A DNA stretch of 34,668 bases from contig JACRPI010000038.1 in NCBI GenBank assembly GCA_016214075.1, forward strand, positions 1 through 34,668, read 5' to 3'. Made by a program: the position numbers and the translations under genes. The notes below the pieces were generated by a model. The model had not been told where the DNA came from, did not search any database, and was given only the letters and a program-made list of their open reading frames with translations. Shown in pieces: positions 32,080 to 34,668 of the stretch (position 1 is the stretch's first letter; each line of letters starts with the position of its first letter). This DNA is from Candidatus Woesearchaeota archaeon. Lineage in GTDB: Archaea; Nanobdellota; Nanobdellia; Woesearchaeales; DSVV01.

Positions 32080-32570
32080 TCTCAGTCTTTTTAGATAAGA
32101 ATATTCTTTTTCATTACATGCGAAAAATTCTATTTGAAGAGCAGGTTCCTCTTTCTTCGCTTCTTATCATAAAGAGTGTCCATGCAAAGAAAATTCATGC
32201 AAGTATTTCAGAGAATGCATTTTTTGGCTTGATGAATTATTGCATCTACAAGTTGCAAAGAGAAAAGGATATGGAAGAGAAGAATGCAGAAAATGTAGCA
32301 AAGGAAAAGATAAAATGGCTGTTTCAAGGGAACTGGCAAATCATTTCTCTTGAATTTGAAGCACTGATGCCGCTTCTTGAAAAAAGCGATGTTCCTTTTG
32401 AGGATTTGTATCAATATCACTGTGCAAAGAATAAAAAGCTGCAATTAGTAACGCACAATACAAAAGATTTTGAGCAGACAACTGGAGTTCTTATTTCTAC
32501 CCCTAAAGAATTTTTACAACAGCTCAAAAATCAAAAAATTCTTTCTGAAAAAGATTTTGCATATCCATAA
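32076..32570 (+). CDS. PIN-domain toxin (partner of AbrB antitoxin)
   Basis: A 164-residue predicted RNase. The first acidic strand is VFLDKNILFHYM, where K replaces the common T of DTN. ISENAFFGLMNY gives the second acidic position, and the end has PFEDLYQYHCAKNKKLQLVT and HNTKDF. The PIN fold is therefore recognisable but diverged. It is translationally coupled to the antitoxin. A hairpin terminator follows at 32579-32617. Confidence 0.78.
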   Translation: MISVFLDKNILFHYMRKILFEEQVPLSSLLIIKSVHAKKIHASISENAFFGLMNYCIYKLQREKDMEEKNAENVAKEKIKWLFQGNWQIISLEFEALMPLLEKSDVPFEDLYQYHCAKNKKLQLVTHNTKDFEQTTGVLISTPKEFLQQLKNQKILSEKDFAYP

Positions 32571-32578
32571 AACTCCAG

Positions 32579-32617
32579 AAAATCCTTTGCGAGCATCGCG
32601 AGCAGATAGGATTTTTA
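32579..32617 (+). terminator. Terminator after the AbrB/PIN module
   Basis: AAAATCCT (32579-32586) pairs with AGGATTTT (32608-32615), enclosing an inner GCGA-gca-TCGC hairpin (32589-32599). The right arm runs into a T stretch. It separates the two toxin-antitoxin modules. Confidence 0.55.
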
Positions 32618-32625
32618 TCAAAACC

Positions 32626-32662
32626 TTTATATACATGCGTATGCATATGCGTATGCAGGTGA
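32626..32662 (+). promoter_or_regulatory. Promoter and direct-repeat operator of vapBC
   Basis: The TATA-like TTTATATAC (about 32627-32635) is followed by two exact copies of ATGCGTATGC (32635-32644 and 32647-32656) spaced 12 bases apart, with GCATATGC at the junction. A ribosome site AGGTGA (32657-32662) comes just before the ATG at 32667. The repeats are a likely VapB operator. Confidence 0.6.
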
Positions 32663-32666
32663 ACAA

Positions 32667-32897
32667 ATGGTCAAAGTAATATCGTTATCCAACAAAGCAT
32701 ACGCAACACTCAAAGCGTTGAAACGAGGTGATGATTCTTTTTCAGATGTCGTTCTAAAAATAACAGAAAAAGAAAAGAAACCTTCGATAATGGATCTTGC
32801 AGGAAAGTGGCCGGGCACTGATGAAGAAGCAAAGTTCATTATGAAAACATTGCAAAAAGAAAGAAAAAAATTCAAGCTACGTGAGGTTCATTGGTAA
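32667..32897 (+). CDS. vapB: VapB-type antitoxin
   Basis: A 76-residue protein. The N-terminus MVKVISLSNKAYATLKALKR looks like a beta-strand plus helix of the DUF217/ribbon-helix-helix VapB type. DDSFSDVVLKITEKEKKP follows and a basic C-terminal tail wraps the toxin. Its stop overlaps the vapC start (TAATG at 32895-32899). The direct repeats in the promoter fit autorepression. Confidence 0.85.
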   Translation: MVKVISLSNKAYATLKALKRGDDSFSDVVLKITEKEKKPSIMDLAGKWPGTDEEAKFIMKTLQKERKKFKLREVHW

Positions 32898-33295
32898 TGT
32901 ATTATTGTCTTGATACGAACATAATTATTGACTTTTTTAAAAATGAAAAACAAGTAGTGCAAAAGATGCAAGAGATCGAGCAGCAGGAAGTTTCTGTGAC
33001 AATAACTCCTATTGTTTTATGTGAATTGTTTAAAGGAGCGTATCTTGGTTCGAGACAAAAGGAGAGAGTGGAAATGGTTGAACTTCTTTTGAAAACAGTA
33101 AACATTCTTGAGTTTACAAAACATGCAGCAGATATTTTCGGTCAAAGATATGCAGAACTACAAAAACAAGGAAAACAAACACAAGAGGCAGATCTCATGA
33201 TCGCAAGCATCTGTATCGCCCACAACGCAATTCTTATCACAAGAAATCATAAAGACTTTGTAAATATCAAAGACTTACAATTTCAAGTTTGGTAA
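32897..33295 (+). CDS. vapC: VapC-type PIN-domain ribonuclease toxin
   Basis: A 132-residue protein. The PIN motifs are canonical: YYCLDTNIIIDFF (first Asp), IVLCELFKGAYLG (Glu), QTQEADLMIASICIAHN (Asp) and LITRNHKDF. VapC toxins cleave tRNA or rRNA in the absence of VapB. The start is taken as ATG 32897, overlapping the vapB stop; a TTG at 32891 would add two residues. It is a more typical PIN protein than the toxin just upstream. Confidence 0.92.
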   Translation: MYYCLDTNIIIDFFKNEKQVVQKMQEIEQQEVSVTITPIVLCELFKGAYLGSRQKERVEMVELLLKTVNILEFTKHAADIFGQRYAELQKQGKQTQEADLMIASICIAHNAILITRNHKDFVNIKDLQFQVW

Positions 33296-33327
33296 GTTTT
33301 AAATAGAAGTAGATATAGGATAGTTTT

Positions 33328-33516
33328 ATGGTCACAAGAAAAGCAATTGTTGATTTTATGATAGTCTTTCTTAGTTTAATCGGGTTTGGGTTGGTTATTT
33401 ATGGTTCTAAGCAGATAGTAATATATTCTGGTTTTTTTCTGGTTATAGTCTCTGTAGTATTTATATTTTGGAAAGAACTTGCCTATGCTATGGTTAAAAA
33501 AATCCAAGGGTCTTAA
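33328..33516 (+). CDS. Small two-helix membrane protein
   Basis: A 62-residue protein of unknown function. It contains two hydrophobic segments (VDFMIVFLSLIGFGLVIYG and IVIYSGFFLVIVSVVFIFW) with a basic end KKIQGS. TTTTAAATAG at 33298-33307 is about 27 bases before the ATG, supporting a leaderless gene. The next gene begins two bases after its stop. Confidence 0.6.
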   Translation: MVTRKAIVDFMIVFLSLIGFGLVIYGSKQIVIYSGFFLVIVSVVFIFWKELAYAMVKKIQGS

Positions 33517-33518
33517 TA

Positions 33519-33887
33519 ATGAGTCCAGTTGATTTACCTCTTCTTGAAAATCCAAGGTATGATTTTTTCTTGACACTTTTAGGTGTTTTTATGAATGTTT
33601 CTTCTTTTTATTATATTTTTATTTCTCCTATTAATATTCCAGAAATAAAATTGCTTCTTACGCTCCCTATGGGGCTTGGTTACATAATCTTTATCAATGG
33701 CATTAATCAAATGGCTGACAGACATAAAATAGAGAATAAGATTTTTATTATTAATTCATTTACTCAAAGGAAAAATATGATTACGCAGCTAAGAAAAGAG
33801 AATCTTATAGAAGCAGCAGAGGAAACTTCTCTTAATGTTTATTTGCGTGATGAAATACTCAACTATATTGAGAAACATAAAAAATAA
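33519..33887 (+). CDS. Hypothetical membrane protein (122 residues)
   Basis: Not recognised. Two membrane segments (FFLTLLGVFMNVSSFYYIFI and LLLTLPMGLGYIIFINGI) are followed by a cytoplasmic, charged helical tail (FTQRKNMITQLRKENLIEAA). It lies 2 bases after the preceding small membrane gene and is likely cotranscribed. No clear ribosome site is visible. Confidence 0.6.
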   Translation: MSPVDLPLLENPRYDFFLTLLGVFMNVSSFYYIFISPINIPEIKLLLTLPMGLGYIIFINGINQMADRHKIENKIFIINSFTQRKNMITQLRKENLIEAAEETSLNVYLRDEILNYIEKHKK

Positions 33888-33912
33888 AAAGGTTAAAAGA
33901 GGTGTCCATATC

Positions 33913-34188
33913 ATGGCAGCAGCAAAACCAGCACCTGCACAGCAGGCGCAGACAAAAATGAGTCGAGATGAACAAGTAGGATTTCATAAAGGAGCACTTT
34001 CAACGCTAGCAAAAGAGCGCGAAGAAATGGTTAAAATCCTGAGTATTGTCGAGCAATTAATGCAGATGCACATTAAAGCGTTGAAAGAATTAGGCATTGA
34101 TTTGGAAGCGCAGGCAAAGCATGTTGCAGCACAGCAAGCAGCAGCGCCGAAAAAACCAACGCAGCAACTTGATAAATTACTGAAATAA
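33913..34188 (+). CDS. Hypothetical small helical protein
   Basis: A 91-residue protein. Ala/Pro/Gln-rich ends (AAAKPAPAQQAQ and HVAAQQAAAPKKPTQQ) flank a helical core with heptad-like character (HKGALSTLAKEREEMVKILS, VEQLMQMHIKALKELGI). It may be a coiled-coil assembly protein; no function is claimed. The start is ATG 33913, with GAGGTG 9 bases upstream. The open frame extends back to 33835, overlapping the previous gene, and lacks a ribosome site. Confidence 0.65.
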   Translation: MAAAKPAPAQQAQTKMSRDEQVGFHKGALSTLAKEREEMVKILSIVEQLMQMHIKALKELGIDLEAQAKHVAAQQAAAPKKPTQQLDKLLK

Positions 34189-34284
34189 AAAGCTTAACAT
34201 TCGCTTCGCTCATGAAAGATTTTTGTAAATAGTCTCTATTTCAAAAATTTCTTCCGAACCAAGTGAGGAGATGAAATTTTTAAT

Positions 34285-34521
34285 ATGGGTTATCTCACGC
34301 ATGTTGATGGTAGGTGTTATGTGTGCAAGGAGCACACAGACATTTTTTGTGATTTCTGTAGAAGGTATGTCTGTCGTCAACACAGAATAGATCGTGATAA
34401 AAAAACCGTCTTTTGCGAAAAGTGTGAGAAAGAAGGAAAGCCGCCAGTGCATAGCAAGCGAACGCGGGGCAATCCAGAGTTCGCCGATCCATTTACTGCG
34501 TCAAAAGGATATGAGATGTGA
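34285..34521 (+). CDS. Zinc-binding small protein (B-box/HIT-like finger)
   Basis: A 78-residue protein. Zinc ligands are spaced as CYVCKEHTDIFCDFCRRYVC followed by H and FCEKC, giving a probable cross-brace of two zinc sites over residues 11-48. The C-terminal 30 residues (KPPVHSKRTRGNPEFADPFT) are polar and likely disordered. A possible interaction or nucleic-acid-binding module; the partner is unknown. GAGGAG lies about 17 bases upstream, farther than normal, so the start is uncertain. Confidence 0.6.
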   Translation: MGYLTHVDGRCYVCKEHTDIFCDFCRRYVCRQHRIDRDKKTVFCEKCEKEGKPPVHSKRTRGNPEFADPFTASKGYEM

Positions 34522-34593
34522 TTCTTTGGACATTGTCTATTTAGCGTCATCTATATATATTAGTTAATTCTTAGGTTGTTTTGGTGATTTTTA

Positions 34594-34668
34594 TGGACAT
34601 TCAATGTTTGAACTGTAAATCCAGTGATATTGCTAAAAAAGGTTATAGAAAAAATAAGTTAGGAAAAA
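34594..34668 (+). CDS. IS transposase N-terminus, cut by window edge
   Basis: Twenty-five codons are visible, beginning MDIQCLNCKSSDIAKKGYRK. The C-x2-C-x-S...KxG pattern is the zinc-ribbon opening of IS1/InsA-like and other archaeal IS transposases. GGTGAT lies just before the ATG, with a TATATATAT box near 34550. The rest lies beyond the window, so completeness and inverted repeats cannot be judged. Confidence 0.6.

Overview
The window looks archaeal, most likely a small-genome DPANN lineage of the Woesearchaeota/Nanoarchaeota kind. This is inferred from gene content; no marker tree could be built. Information-processing genes are archaeal: an Sm-like protein followed by ribosomal eL37, ribosomal eL42, a family B DNA polymerase with a C-terminal PCNA-binding motif, GINS51 and a free-standing AlaX editing protein. 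Promoters are archaeal too. Nearly every lone gene has a TATA-like box (TTTATAA, TTTTAAA and similar) 26-30 bases before its ATG and no Shine-Dalgarno sequence, implying leaderless mRNAs. GGAGG-type sites appear mainly where a leader or an upstream operon gene precedes the start.

Layout. 1-650: Sm-like/eL37 pair. 776-15000: a cell-surface block holding a Methanococcus-type S-layer protein, two GT2 glycosyltransferases with TPR tails, two GT39-type membrane glycosyltransferases with matching six-cysteine tails, and an ALG5/DPM1-like glycosyltransferase. Interspersed are tRNA-Leu, a DoxX protein, malic enzyme, a membrane-anchored RskA-like protein, eL42 and a probable structured RNA. The S-layer protein has about nine N-X-S/T sequons, so I infer an S-layer N-glycosylation neighbourhood. 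15000-31750: mostly single housekeeping genes (radical SAM protein, GINS51, SlyD-type FKBP, M50 protease, CTP synthase, DUF58, Maf, AlaX, GNAT, retropepsin-like pair, MgtC/DUF4010, MGMT, YprB-like nuclease, S-layer-domain lipoprotein, PolB, AAA ATPase). 31800-33300: two consecutive toxin-antitoxin modules (AbrB/PIN and VapBC), each with a repeat-type operator. 33300-34668: small hypothetical genes, a zinc-binding protein and the start of an insertion-sequence transposase cut by the window edge.

Most unusual feature. A dispersed structured element of about 60-70 bases occurs seven times (near 2172, 5486, 8858, 11572 on the minus strand, 17315, 23716 and 28367). The core is CACGCAC(C/G)AGCA, a variable spacer, ACTGTCAGGGGGACCC, a hairpin and GGGGTATTAT. 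Six copies sit just downstream of a gene and point the same way as that gene; four of these six lie between convergent genes. The hairpin stem changes in sequence while pairing is kept. A second 28-base repeat occurs three times, and twice it lies just upstream of the first element. I do not recognise either family. A separate 118-base foldable region at 12208-12325 looks like an unannotated small RNA.
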